Shown: in pieces, positions 7,079 through 15,535 of the stretch
Layout: the number at the start of each line of letters is the position of its first letter
Numbering within the stretch: position 1 is the stretch's first letter
Assembly (NCBI GenBank): GCA_028701945.1
Contig: JAQVPT010000029.1
Coordinates: 1 to 18,486, forward strand
Reading direction: 5' to 3'
Origin: Bacteroidales bacterium
GTDB taxonomy: Bacteria; Bacteroidota; Bacteroidia; Bacteroidales; ML635J-15
Length of the DNA stretch: 18,486 nucleotides
Program-made: the position numbers and the translations under genes
The notes under the pieces: model-generated
What the model saw: the letters and a program-made list of their open reading frames with translations, nothing else
Told to the model about the DNA's origin: nothing
Database searches by the model: none

Positions 7079-9313
7079 ATGAACAAAAAAGCACAAATAA
7101 TTAATGGAAAACTGACATCTGAGTTTCTCATCTTCGTAGTTCTGGCTATAGCTGGTGTGTTTTATATTTATAAAACTTGGCAATACATTCAGCATAATCG
7201 AGAAAATGAGATTTTGGTTTTAGCAAGTTCGGCAGCATCGTTGATACAAGCGAATTTGTTGGACAGTCTTGATATTTCAATTGAAGATACTTTAAAGCCA
7301 GAATATAAAAAAGTAAAACGAGATTTAGAAGATTTTGTCAAAGTCAATGATAAGTCAAGGTTTGTCTATATTTACACAGGCATCGAAGATGATATTTTTT
7401 TTGTAGTTGAATCAGAACCACATTATTCAGATGATTGGTCTCCTCCCGGACAGAAATTTACTGAAGCAAATGAAGATTGTCGTGCAGCGTTTTATGAGTC
7501 AAAACCAGTAGTTACGAAAGTGGTTACAGATAGATGGGGCAAATGGATTAGTGTTTATGTACCGATAAAAAATAAGGATACTGGTAAAACCATTGCAGCA
7601 TTAGGAATGGATTTTAACTCTAAATTATGGTATAAGAAAATATTTTTAGAATTAGCCAAATCTGTGTTTCTCGTAATACTATTTTTAGTAGCCTCTATGT
7701 TTCTAATAACAATACGTTTAAAGAATAGGTTGTTAAAAAAAGAAATAGCGGAGCGTAATAATAAAGAAAATGAAATAAGAGAGAATGAAATAAAATACAT
7801 GCGTATTGCCAACAAAATGACAGATGTTGTGTGGTTAATGGATCTTAATGGGAAAAGCATATTTGTTTCACCCTCAATACTTCAATTTACTGGTTTTACC
7901 GAAAGTGAGTATTTGGATCAAGCAATAGAGCAGCGTTTTACACCAGAAAGTACCAGTATAGGATTGAAAATACTTAGTGAGGAAGTAAAATTGTATCATA
8001 GTAATACAGTAGGTCGAAAAGATCATAAACGAATACTTGAAATGGAGTATTTGTGTAAAGATGGCACTACAAAATGGGGTGAACTTATAGTATCTCCATA
8101 TATTAATGACAGTGGTGAAATAATTGGAATACACGGAGTTACGCGTGATATAACAGAAAAAAGAAAAGCAAAATATGAGCTTATCAAAGCAAAAGAAAAA
8201 GCTGAAGAAAGCGATAGACTAAAGTCAGCTTTTCTATCAAATATGAGCCACGAAATTCGCACGCCAATGAATGGCATTATCGGTTTCGCTTCACTTCTTA
8301 AAAGGCCTAATTTGACAGGCGAAAAGCAGCAACAATACATCAGTCTCATCGAAACTAGTGGTACCCGAATGTTAAATATTATAAATGATATTATTGACAT
8401 ATCTAAAATAGAATCGGGTCAAATGAATTTAATTAGTGACGATTTTAACTTAAATGAAATATTGCAAAATTTGATGCAGTTTTTTAAACCAGAAACCGAT
8501 GTTAAGAAAATTGAATTAGCATTTTCGTGTGGCTTAAATGATGAAGATTCCTTTATTAATACTGATAAAGAAAAATTATATGCAATTCTCACAAATTTGA
8601 TTAAAAATGCTGTTAAATTCACCAGCTCTGGACGTGTTCATTTTGGATATAAGAAAAATAAAAATGAATTGCTGTTTTTTGTAAGTGATACTGGCAAAGG
8701 CATTTCTCCTGAACAAAAAGAATATATTTTTGAAAGGTTTAGACAAGGAAGTGAGTCTCATGCTCGAAATTATCAAGGAGCTGGTTTAGGTTTGTCAATT
8801 ACTAAAGCCTACGTAGATATGATGGGGGGCAAAATTTGGGTTGATAGTGTTTTAGGTAAAGGCTCTGATTTTAATTTTACAATACCATTTAAAATTCCTC
8901 TTGAAAAGACAGAACACTCAATTAACGGAGTACTGAGCTTAGATGATATAAAAAAATCTGGTTTAAAACTTCTTATTGCCGAAGATAATGAAGATACCGT
9001 GATGTTTTTGCGTTATGTATTTGAGAATATTGTTAATGAGCTATATTTTGCTAAAACTGGAAATGAAACCGTCGAAAAGTTTAAGAAATATTCGCCAGAT
9101 ATAATCTTAATGGATATTCAAATGACAGGCTTAAGCGGTTATGAGGTAACAAAAGAGATAAGAACAATTAGTAAAGACGTTATTATTATTGCTCAAACTG
9201 CTTATGCCTTTTCGGAAGACAAAGAGATAGCGTTAAAAGTAGGATGCAATGATTTTATTGCAAAACCTTATACTGATACGGAGATTTTAGAATTGGTAAA
9301 AAAGTATATATAG
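7079..9313 (+). CDS. Membrane hybrid sensor histidine kinase (PAS, HisKA, HATPase, REC)
   Basis: A 744-residue hybrid kinase from the ATG at 7079. TM1 is near residues 15-31 and TM2 near 195-213. Between them lies a periplasmic sensor of about 160 residues that looks Cache-like (VYIYTGIEDD, then KWISVYVPIKN and AALGMDFN). A PAS/PAC domain follows (about 242-370, ITEKRKAK at its end). Next is HisKA with SHEIRTPMNGIIGF and the phospho-acceptor His391, then HATPase_c with NLIKNAVKFT, DTGKGIS and GAGLGLSI. A C-terminal receiver (about 624-744) has acidic IAEDNED, phospho-acceptor Asp679 in LMDIQMTG, and KPY near the end. All key residues are present, so it should be active in phosphorelay. There is no DNA-binding output domain and no partner regulator alongside, so its target lies elsewhere. 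The ligand is unknown. Confidence 0.93.
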   Translation: MNKKAQIINGKLTSEFLIFVVLAIAGVFYIYKTWQYIQHNRENEILVLASSAASLIQANLLDSLDISIEDTLKPEYKKVKRDLEDFVKVNDKSRFVYIYTGIEDDIFFVVESEPHYSDDWSPPGQKFTEANEDCRAAFYESKPVVTKVVTDRWGKWISVYVPIKNKDTGKTIAALGMDFNSKLWYKKIFLELAKSVFLVILFLVASMFLITIRLKNRLLKKEIAERNNKENEIRENEIKYMRIANKMTDVVWLMDLNGKSIFVSPSILQFTGFTESEYLDQAIEQRFTPESTSIGLKILSEEVKLYHSNTVGRKDHKRILEMEYLCKDGTTKWGELIVSPYINDSGEIIGIHGVTRDITEKRKAKYELIKAKEKAEESDRLKSAFLSNMSHEIRTPMNGIIGFASLLKRPNLTGEKQQQYISLIETSGTRMLNIINDIIDISKIESGQMNLISDDFNLNEILQNLMQFFKPETDVKKIELAFSCGLNDEDSFINTDKEKLYAILTNLIKNAVKFTSSGRVHFGYKKNKNELLFFVSDTGKGISPEQKEYIFERFRQGSESHARNYQGAGLGLSITKAYVDMMGGKIWVDSVLGKGSDFNFTIPFKIPLEKTEHSINGVLSLDDIKKSGLKLLIAEDNEDTVMFLRYVFENIVNELYFAKTGNETVEKFKKYSPDIILMDIQMTGLSGYEVTKEIRTISKDVIIIAQTAYAFSEDKEIALKVGCNDFIAKPYTDTEILELVKKYI

Positions 9314-9370
9314 TTCTTGCATTTTCTGTATTAGCAAGCCTTGTATCGTGTTTTTCATTAATGGCACTTT

Positions 9371-9390
9371 TACGAAAAACAGTTTTCGTA
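9371..9390. other. Perfect 8-bp hairpin downstream of the kinase
   Basis: TACGAAAA (9371-9378), loop ACAG, TTTTCGTA (9383-9390). It lies 57 nt after the kinase stop and 66 nt before the next promoter box. No T-run follows, so it is not a standard intrinsic terminator. It could be a transcript end hairpin or a palindromic protein site. Confidence 0.5.
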
Positions 9391-9455
9391 CAAGCACAAC
9401 TAAATTGAAACAAGAATAAAATTAATCAAACTTATTAATAGCCATAAATAATTGC

Positions 9456-9463
9456 TATATTTG
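9456..9463 (+). promoter_or_regulatory. -7 promoter box of the lipoprotein gene
   Basis: TATATTTG, a perfect TAnnTTTG, 20 nt before the ATG at 9484. The upstream -33 position has no clear TTTG. It would drive the lipoprotein and the following glycosyltransferase. Confidence 0.55.
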
Positions 9464-9483
9464 TTTTTAAAATTTGGTAGTAT

Positions 9484-10017
9484 ATGAAAACTTATTTAAA
9501 ATACATTGTGTTTATCTTATTTATAAGTGTTACGATAGCTTGTAATAACAAGAAAAAAGAGAAGTCTGACAAACCAACCATAGAAAAAGCCGAAACTCTC
9601 GAACAACTTAAAGAAAAATATGGGAATCACAAATTTGAAAATTGTGATGAGTTGATTGAAGCTGGAGACGAAATTATTGATGTTTATATCGAAACTGTTA
9701 ACAAAGCTTATAATGGAGATACATTAGCAAAGAAAGATATTGATCGTTTCGATTCATTTATGAATCAATATGACGCAATGGCTTTAAAAGTATCAGCCGA
9801 ATGTCCCGAGAGGTTTGAAGAATGGGCGAACAAGACCGAAGAGAGAATTTCGCAAGTTTATCCAAAGATAGATAAAATTTATAGATCTGATTTTGAAGTT
9901 GAAACTTTTGAGTACGACGAGGATCTCGAAAGACAAATAGATGAAGAAGTAAAAGAGCTTAATAAACAAGTACAAAAAGCTCTCGGCGATGAAGATTTCT
10001 CTTTAAAAAACAAATAA
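9484..10017 (+). CDS. Small acidic lipoprotein of unknown function
   Basis: A 177-residue protein. Its N-terminus MKTYLKYIVFILFISVTIAC is a lipoprotein signal peptide with lipobox TIAC and lipidated Cys20. The lysine-rich stretch NNKKKEKSDK follows. The rest is highly charged and predicted mainly helical (LEQLKEKYGN, DELIEAGDEIIDVYIETVNK), ending in an acidic tail (EYDEDLERQIDEEV). No family recognised. The early basic stretch after the cysteine, rather than the acidic export signal of surface lipoproteins, hints that it faces the periplasm, but this is inference. Its stop is 3 nt from the next start, so it is translated in close linkage with the glycosyltransferase; whether they cooperate is unknown. 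Confidence 0.85.
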   Translation: MKTYLKYIVFILFISVTIACNNKKKEKSDKPTIEKAETLEQLKEKYGNHKFENCDELIEAGDEIIDVYIETVNKAYNGDTLAKKDIDRFDSFMNQYDAMALKVSAECPERFEEWANKTEERISQVYPKIDKIYRSDFEVETFEYDEDLERQIDEEVKELNKQVQKALGDEDFSLKNK

Positions 10018-10020
10018 CGA

Positions 10021-10950
10021 ATGTTAAGTATCTGCATTCCAGTATATAACTATGATGTCTCAGAACTAACTATTCAGATTCACAAACAATGTTCAATACT
10101 TAATGTAGATTTTGAAATTTTAATCTTAGAAGATGGATCACAAAAAGAGTTTGTCGATAATAACACAAAAACACTTTCAACACAAAAACACATTAAGCAC
10201 ATTGTAAACACTCAAAATTCGGGTCGCAGTGTTGTTCGTAATCAACTTGCCGAAGCAGCAAAATACGACAAAATACTTTTTTTAGATTGTGACTCGAAAC
10301 TAATCGATGACAAATTTATTTTAAACTAACTCAATGCGTATAAACATGATATTGTATGTGGAGGAACAGCGTATTCTACAAATCAGTATGCAAAAAATCA
10401 TTCGCTACGATTACGATATGGTCTCAAAAGAGAAATGACTAAAGCTTCGATTAGAGAAAAAAATCCAAATAAATCTTTTACAACTAACAACTTCTTAATC
10501 TCGAAGAGCGTATTTGATAAAATTAAATTTCGTGAGTTTCTTAAAGGTTATGGACACGAAGACAGCCTTTTTGGATTTGAATTAAAACAACACAATTATA
10601 TTATTTTCCATATTGATAACCCTGTTTTGCACTGCGGCTTAGAAAACAATGAAATATTTTTGAGTAAAACCTGTAAAGCCCTGGAAAACCTTATTTTAAT
10701 ACAAAACAACCATGAAGTAAATTCTGCTTTTATAAATGAGGTAAAATTGGTAAAAACTTATCACAAAATAAAAAAATGCAAACTAAAATTCTTAATAGGA
10801 TTTATGTTCTACACATTTGAAAAGCCAATAAAAAACCATCTAATAAAGTCAACAAACCCTTCTTTATTTTTGTTTGATTTTTATAAATTAGCTTATTATT
10901 CAAAATTAAAAAACCAAGTAAAAGTATCATCTGAAACAACAGATTACTAA
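10021..10950 (+). pseudogene. Family 2 glycosyltransferase interrupted by an in-frame stop
   Basis: One continuous frame of 310 codons, broken by TAA at 10327-10329 (codon 103), with the natural stop at 10948-10950. The first part begins MLSICIPVYNYD and has the GT-A nucleotide-sugar start, ILILEDGS, the NSGRSVVRNQLA segment and the metal-binding Asp89-x-Asp91 in LFLDCDSK. After the stop the same frame continues LNAYKHDIVCGGTAYS, then LRLRYGLKREMTKASIREK, TTNNFLISK and GYGHEDSLFG (178-187), which carries the likely catalytic ED. All expected motifs of a soluble glycosyltransferase of about 309 residues are kept on both sides. A single base change would restore it. The alternative is a fresh nonsense mutation, a sequencing error, or stop readthrough. 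The 102-residue N-terminal piece alone would lack the catalytic half. Confidence 0.88.
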
Positions 10951-10970
10951 AATAAATAAAAATATTATTA

Positions 10971-10978
10971 TATCTTTG
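10971..10978 (+). promoter_or_regulatory. -7 promoter box of the DHOD-like gene
   Basis: TATCTTTG, a perfect TAnnTTTG, 22 nt before the ATG at 11001, so the predicted leader is about 15 nt. Confidence 0.55.
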
Positions 10979-11000
10979 TAAACACTAAAAACACTCAAAT

Positions 11001-11981
11001 ATGGAAAAGCTTAAAACAAATTATTTAGGATTAAAACTTGAAAGCCCTGTAATTGTAAGCAGTTCGGGTTTAACAAAAAAAATCCAAAACCTTATCGATG
11101 CCGAAAAATGTGGTGCTGGTGCAATTGTATTAAAGTCAATTTTCGAAGAACAAATAACTTTTGAAAGTAATAGAGCAATAGATCAAAGTGGCAACTATCC
11201 CGAAGCTGCTGACTATATTAAAAATTACTCAAAACACAATTCTCTTAACGAATACATTCAGCTAATTAAAGAAGCGAAAAAAGCGGTTAATATACCAGTT
11301 ATTGCGAGCATCAATTGTACCAGTGATATGGAATGGGGCGATTATGCTACAAAAATTGAAGCGGCAGGTGCAGATGCTCTGGAGCTTAATATGAATATTT
11401 TTCCGTTTGACCCAAATAAAAGTGCTGCCTCTATTGAGGAAAAATATTATAAAATTGTGGAGAATGTAAAGAAAAGCACCAAGCTTCCTATTGCTTGTAA
11501 ACTAAGTAAAAATTTCACAAACCTCCCCTATTTTATTCAACAATTAAATTTTAGGGGCGTTAATACAGTTGTGCTCTTTAATAAATTCTTTGAACCAGTC
11601 ATTGATATTGAAAAAGAAGAGATCACCAACTCAACGATATTAAGTCACGAAAATGATATTAAAATTTCTTTACGTTGGGTAGCGATAATTAAAGGTATGA
11701 TGCCAGATATAGAAATATCTGCTTCCACTGGAATACACTCAGGAAATGGTGCAATTCAGCAAATTCTTGCTGGTGCCGATACGGTTCAGCTTTGTTCGGT
11801 ACTTTATCGCAAAGGTATTAACGAAATTAAACCTATTATCGACGATATGATAAGCTGGATGGACAAAAAATCTTACAAATCTGTAGATGATTTCAGAGGG
11901 ACACTATCCTACGAAAATATCAAGGATCCGCAAATTTATGAAAGATTTCAGTTTATTAAACATTTTGCAAATATCGAATAA
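11001..11981 (+). CDS. Dihydroorotate dehydrogenase-like flavoprotein
   Basis: A 326-residue TIM-barrel flavoprotein related to class 1 dihydroorotate dehydrogenase. FMN-contact features are kept: SSSGLTKK (20-27), Lys45-Ser46 in VLKSIFEE, Asn105 in ASINCTS, Lys167 in ACKLSK, and the phosphate loop STGIHSGNGA (242-251) with GADTVQLCSVLY. The active-site loop is different. Where class 1 enzymes have the pattern NxSCPN, this protein reads ELNMNIFPFD (128-137), so the catalytic Cys is absent. I therefore call it DHOD-like and do not assign pyrD. It may act on another substrate, perhaps with another protein supplying electrons, but neither partner nor product is visible. It is a single-gene unit with its own promoter. 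Confidence 0.88.
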   Translation: MEKLKTNYLGLKLESPVIVSSSGLTKKIQNLIDAEKCGAGAIVLKSIFEEQITFESNRAIDQSGNYPEAADYIKNYSKHNSLNEYIQLIKEAKKAVNIPVIASINCTSDMEWGDYATKIEAAGADALELNMNIFPFDPNKSAASIEEKYYKIVENVKKSTKLPIACKLSKNFTNLPYFIQQLNFRGVNTVVLFNKFFEPVIDIEKEEITNSTILSHENDIKISLRWVAIIKGMMPDIEISASTGIHSGNGAIQQILAGADTVQLCSVLYRKGINEIKPIIDDMISWMDKKSYKSVDDFRGTLSYENIKDPQIYERFQFIKHFANIE

Positions 11982-12019
11982 ACTGATTATTACCGATGTT
12001 ATAAAAGTGTTGTAACTCG

Positions 12020-12223
12020 CAGGGCAAACGATACTTTTCTTTTGTCATGGTTTTTGGTTTGCTAAAGCACCAAAAACACACGCCAAAAGAGATTGTTCTG
12101 CAGTTTTTAACCCTTGACTTCCACTACGCTCAGTCAAAGGTTAAAATAAATGAGTCTTTCAGACTCAAAAGTAATGAAAAACATTTGAAATTATTGTAAT
12201 AAAAAAAGTATGCGTTTGCCCTG
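12020..12223. repeat. Hairpin-rich inverted-repeat element (about 204 bp)
   Basis: The 306-bp gap between two convergent genes holds this element. Its ends are inverted repeats: CAGGGCAAACGATACTTTT at 12020-12038 and its inverted copy at 12203-12223, differing by one inserted base. Inside are three hairpins: GTTTTTGGT/ACCAAAAAC (12050-12058 / 12069-12077), an imperfect AACCCTTGAC / GTCAAAGGTT pair (12109-12118 / 12133-12142), and TGAGTCT-TTC-AGACTCA (12151-12167). No open frame of note. MITE-like or REP-like; it may also serve as a two-way transcription barrier. Confidence 0.65.
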
Positions 12224-12287
12224 TCGAAACTCAAAATAACGATTGAATCAATTAAAGTCGCTTGCTCAAATGTTTGGTGGGTTTTAT

Positions 12288-13778
12288 TTAATCTATCTGC
12301 AAACATTTATAAGTCTCCAGTAAAGCATTTTGGTCATCTGTAATTATTAATAATTTGTCTTGCTTTTGCAATACGGTTTTACCAGTCGGGACTAAATATT
12401 TATCATCCCGTTTTAACAATACTATTAGTGTATTATCAGGTAGCGATAAGTCCATAATGCGATTACCATTAGCAATCATGCTTTTAGTGATTTCTATTTC
12501 GGCAGTTGCAGATTTAATATCTTCAGACAATTCGATGTCAAATTCACTGAGTTTTTTAATTTTTTGTAGTTTTTCTGTTAGCCCAAGCCAACGTGCCACC
12601 ATAGGAAGCGAAGCTCCTTGTAATAATAAAGAAACTAAAGTACACAGAAAAACAATATTAAAAATAAGTCTTGCATGAGGTATGTTTTCGGAAAGAGCAA
12701 TGATTGCAAATATAATTGGAACCGCTCCTCGTAGTCCTACCCACGAAATATACGCTTTATCCTTTCTTTTCATTTTGCGGAAAGGAAGTAAGCTAATAAA
12801 AACCGTTAGCGGACGCGTAATAAATATCATAGCAAAGCTAATTATTAAACCAGGAATAATAATTGGTATTAGCTCATGAGGGTTTACAAGTAATCCTAAA
12901 GCCAAGAACATAAATAATTGGCTAAGCCAAGCTAATCCGTCAAAAAAGTTTAATGACGAGCGTTTATGAACAAACTTTGAATTTCCAATTACTAATCCAC
13001 CAATATAAACTGCGAGATAACCGTTTCCTTTAACAAAATATGTAAAGGAGAATATAAAAATACAAAAAGTAAAAACCAAAATTGGATATAATGAATCATT
13101 ACCTATTTTAATTCTATTTATTACATAAACAGTGAATTTACCTAGCGTAAAACCAACCAATGCACCAACAATTAGTTGTATCAATAACTGTCCTCCTACA
13201 ATCCAAAAATTAGGCACAGCATCAACTTTAATAATCCCAATTAGTGTAATTACAAGTATATAAGCCATTGGGTCGTTACTTCCGCTTTCAAGTTCTAACA
13301 TTGGTCTGAGGTTATTCTTTAGGTGCAATCCTTTTGAACGCAGTATTGAAAACACTGAGGCAGAGTCAGTTGATGACATTGTCGCAGCTAATAATAGAGA
13401 AGTTAATAAACCTATTCCGGCAGATTCCATTGTCATTCCCAAAATCCACCAAACAAGTATTCCGTTAAAAAATGCCGTTAAAATTACACCAAGTGTAGCT
13501 AATACAATTCCTTGTGAGATAACTGGACGAATTTCGTTAATTTTTGTATCCATCCCACCTGAAAAAAGGATTATACACAAAGCAATCGTACCTATTGTTT
13601 CTGCAACTTGGATATTTTCAAATTGAATACCTATTCCGTCGCTTCCAAATATCATCCCCACCGATAAAAACAACAATAATGCTGGTACACCAAATTTTGA
13701 ACTTGCTTTACCGGCTAAAATACTTAAAAAGAAAAGGATTGATACGAGTATTAATAATATTTCAAGTTCTAAATTCAT
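12288..13778 (-). CDS. K+/H+ (or Na+/H+) antiporter, CPA1 family with RCK_C domain
   Basis: A 496-residue membrane transporter. Residues 1 to about 400 form a sodium/proton exchanger domain of about 12 membrane helices. Conserved features are LFSGGMDTKI (71-80), SSTDSASVFSIL (135-146) with Asp138, and the ion-binding ESGSNDPMA (164-172) with the Asn168-Asp169 pair typical of electroneutral CPA1 members. A later helix has WVGLRGAVPI. The C-terminal 85 residues (about 410-493: IANGNRIMDLSLPDNTLIVL, then LVPTGKTVLQKQDKLLIITD) are an RCK_C/TrkA_C domain. This combination matches the K+/H+ antiporter NhaP2/CvrA group, which expels K+ or Na+ for protons in pH and volume control. Ion choice cannot be settled from sequence alone. 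Monocistronic, with its own promoter. Confidence 0.92.
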   Translation of the reverse strand: MNLELEILLILVSILFFLSILAGKASSKFGVPALLLFLSVGMIFGSDGIGIQFENIQVAETIGTIALCIILFSGGMDTKINEIRPVISQGIVLATLGVILTAFFNGILVWWILGMTMESAGIGLLTSLLLAATMSSTDSASVFSILRSKGLHLKNNLRPMLELESGSNDPMAYILVITLIGIIKVDAVPNFWIVGGQLLIQLIVGALVGFTLGKFTVYVINRIKIGNDSLYPILVFTFCIFIFSFTYFVKGNGYLAVYIGGLVIGNSKFVHKRSSLNFFDGLAWLSQLFMFLALGLLVNPHELIPIIIPGLIISFAMIFITRPLTVFISLLPFRKMKRKDKAYISWVGLRGAVPIIFAIIALSENIPHARLIFNIVFLCTLVSLLLQGASLPMVARWLGLTEKLQKIKKLSEFDIELSEDIKSATAEIEITKSMIANGNRIMDLSLPDNTLIVLLKRDDKYLVPTGKTVLQKQDKLLIITDDQNALLETYKCLQID

Positions 13779-13797
13779 GTATTTACTATCTTTTTTA

Positions 13798-13805
13798 CAA
13801 AATTA
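13798..13805 (-). promoter_or_regulatory. -7 promoter box of the antiporter gene
   Basis: Minus-strand TAATTTTG, a perfect TAnnTTTG, 19 nt before the ATG at 13778. Confidence 0.5.
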
Positions 13806-13831
13806 CGAATTATATCTAAATATTTGTAATC

Positions 13832-13858
13832 GCTTTGTTGTTAAATAACAAGAAAAGC
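13832..13858. other. Hairpin between secreted-protein gene and antiporter
   Basis: GCTTT-G-TTGTTA-AA-TAACAA-GA-AAAGC, an 11-bp stem with a small internal mismatch. It sits about 105 nt downstream of the stop of the gene ending at 13963 and just upstream of the antiporter promoter. It may end the upstream operon or bind a regulator; there is no T-run to prove a terminator. Confidence 0.4.
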
Positions 13859-13962
13859 ATTAAAACTAAGCCAATAGGTCAAAAATTTCGCTAAGGACGA
13901 GCCATATAATTTAAAAATGAGAAAAGGATTATTTGATTGCCAAGAAAAATAAACTAAAGAAA

Positions 13963-14457
13963 TTACTGTTTGCTATTTTGCTTTTTGCCCAACTTAATTT
14001 TTTTCAAAATCTGATTATATCCTTCACATATTTTTTGTGTATCAGCACTGCCTTTGCTTTCAATTGTTACAATACTGTCATTTGTCAATAAAATACTTCC
14101 ATATTGTTTGTATTCAGGTTGAGACATAGTAAAATATATTCTCTCAGAATTATCTACTTTCAACTCCCATAAATCAAATGATAACACATGGTATTCGACA
14201 TACAAAGGTTTATCTAACCTACTTGAAGCGTTTATTTTTTCAACTTCGCCATTTTTAATGATGTATTTATAAAGTATCTTAAAATATTGAGGTTTAAAAT
14301 AGACACTATCATCTGTATGCAAAATGGTTTGATTTTTTGCGACTGAGCTTTGAGCCTCTTCAGGATTGTATTTTATGCTATAATACTTTTGTTGCGAACA
14401 GATTCCACAAAATGAAATTAATCCTAAAAAACCAATTATTAGTATTACACTTTTCAT
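13963..14457 (-). CDS. Small secreted protein of unknown function
   Basis: A 164-residue protein with a hydrophobic N-terminus MKSVILIIGFLGLISFCGIC (1-20), a signal peptide or membrane anchor; neither cysteine sits in a good lipobox. The mature part is beta-rich (VYFKPQYFKILYKYIIKNGE, LSFDLWELKVDN, QYGSILLTNDSIVTIES) and ends in a basic tail (ILKKIKLGKKQNSKQ). No family recognised. It starts 26 nt after the stop of the 341-residue lipoprotein and has no promoter box of its own, so the two are probably one operon with a shared envelope role. Confidence 0.8.
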   Translation of the reverse strand: MKSVILIIGFLGLISFCGICSQQKYYSIKYNPEEAQSSVAKNQTILHTDDSVYFKPQYFKILYKYIIKNGEVEKINASSRLDKPLYVEYHVLSFDLWELKVDNSERIYFTMSQPEYKQYGSILLTNDSIVTIESKGSADTQKICEGYNQILKKIKLGKKQNSKQ

Positions 14458-14483
14458 TGTCAGTTTGTTTTAGCAATTATTTA

Positions 14484-15509
14484 CTAATACCACCCCTGAT
14501 AATAAAGGTTATATCGGTTTGCGAAACCAAGGTTTTTGGTATAAATTCCCCTATTAATTGAATCTAATGTTCTTCCTCCCAATGGTTTTGAAATAGAGGT
14601 ATTGAATCTTGATGCAAAAAGACCATAACCGCCATTAATATTTGTAAAAGATGGTTTTTCTTGAACAATACCTTGCGATGGAGATGTTGCATCCATATAA
14701 GTTGAGTAATTTTCATCAGCAGTTGACAAGGTAAAAACAATACTATTGGGCATTTTAACTAATCTAACAGTATCTCCTGGAGGCGGAATGTTTGCAACTA
14801 ACAGATTATAAAATGCAGATATACTGAACTTACCCACGACTTCAGTTGATGTTTCTAATAATCTGTATTCTTTCCCCTGAGGCCATGGTATGCTAATCAT
14901 TTGTCCAACTGTATCGCCATTAATAACATTTAGATAGTTAAAAGTAATGTTCATCTGAAATATTTTACCATTTAACCCATTAATGTACTCATAGGGAAAA
15001 TCTCCATCATAATTTACAACATCAATAGCTAAAACATAAGGATTCGGTATTTTTATGCGTACACCATCAATTAGGGCAGTTTCTCCAGTTATAATATGTT
15101 GTCCATTATTAATATTAACTTCAAGTTGGTATGTAGCTTCAGGGTCAAGATTAGGGCTTCCTACCCAAATAGTATTTTTATCATTTGCAAAATAACCACT
15201 AGGCTTTACTATTGTATCAACAGGAGAAAAAGTCCACGATTGAGTAACATAGTTATTTTTAATTTCGTGAAGTTTAACAACAACATTTTCATAAAAAAGC
15301 GAATCGCTTATCTGTGCCATTTGTGAAGCTGGAACAGGTCCTAAAAATGTTTTATTAACTTTTACATATTGATAATCTGCTGACTGATCTAGAACACAGT
15401 AAACTATTGGAATATCTGTCGCATCTCCAGTAACATCTACATCGGTACTACACGCTAAAACAGTGAAAATAGAAATTAAAAAGAGTATTAGTATTTTATT
15501 GTAGTTCAT
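14484..15509 (-). CDS. Bacteroidota surface-type lipoprotein, DUF4249-like
   Basis: A 341-residue lipoprotein. The signal peptide MNYNKILILFLISIFTVLAC has a good lipobox VLAC with lipidated Cys20. The mature start CSTDVDVTGD is acidic, as in surface-exported Bacteroidota lipoproteins. The rest is beta-rich and Ig- or transthyretin-like: DIPIVYCVLDQSADYQYVKV, LDPEATYQLEVN, then GGYGLFASRFNTSIS near the C-terminus. The layout (N-terminal 'CVLD', repeated extracellular strands and a GG.GLFASR motif) recalls the DUF4249 group, but that is a judgement by eye. It heads a two-gene operon. The mature chain is rich in Asn, Tyr and Ser, which suits an extracellular location. Ligand or partner unknown. 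Confidence 0.82.
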   Translation of the reverse strand: MNYNKILILFLISIFTVLACSTDVDVTGDATDIPIVYCVLDQSADYQYVKVNKTFLGPVPASQMAQISDSLFYENVVVKLHEIKNNYVTQSWTFSPVDTIVKPSGYFANDKNTIWVGSPNLDPEATYQLEVNINNGQHIITGETALIDGVRIKIPNPYVLAIDVVNYDGDFPYEYINGLNGKIFQMNITFNYLNVINGDTVGQMISIPWPQGKEYRLLETSTEVVGKFSISAFYNLLVANIPPPGDTVRLVKMPNSIVFTLSTADENYSTYMDATSPSQGIVQEKPSFTNINGGYGLFASRFNTSISKPLGGRTLDSINRGIYTKNLGFANRYNLYYQGWY

Positions 15510-15514
15510 CTTAT

Positions 15515-15522
15515 TATATTTG
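15515..15522 (+). promoter_or_regulatory. -7 promoter box of panB
   Basis: TATATTTG, a perfect TAnnTTTG, 47 nt before the ATG at 15570; transcription would begin near 15529. The upstream part of this promoter must lie inside the first codons of the divergent lipoprotein gene. Confidence 0.55.
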
Positions 15523-15535
15523 CATTTTAAAACGT

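Noticed and set aside
7555..8776. Several open frames antisense to the sensor kinase
   Set aside because: They are shadows of the long coding frame; protein composition is implausible and no promoter box precedes them.
12355..12879. Plus-strand open frames inside the antiporter gene
   Set aside because: Antisense shadows of a gene with strong family motifs.
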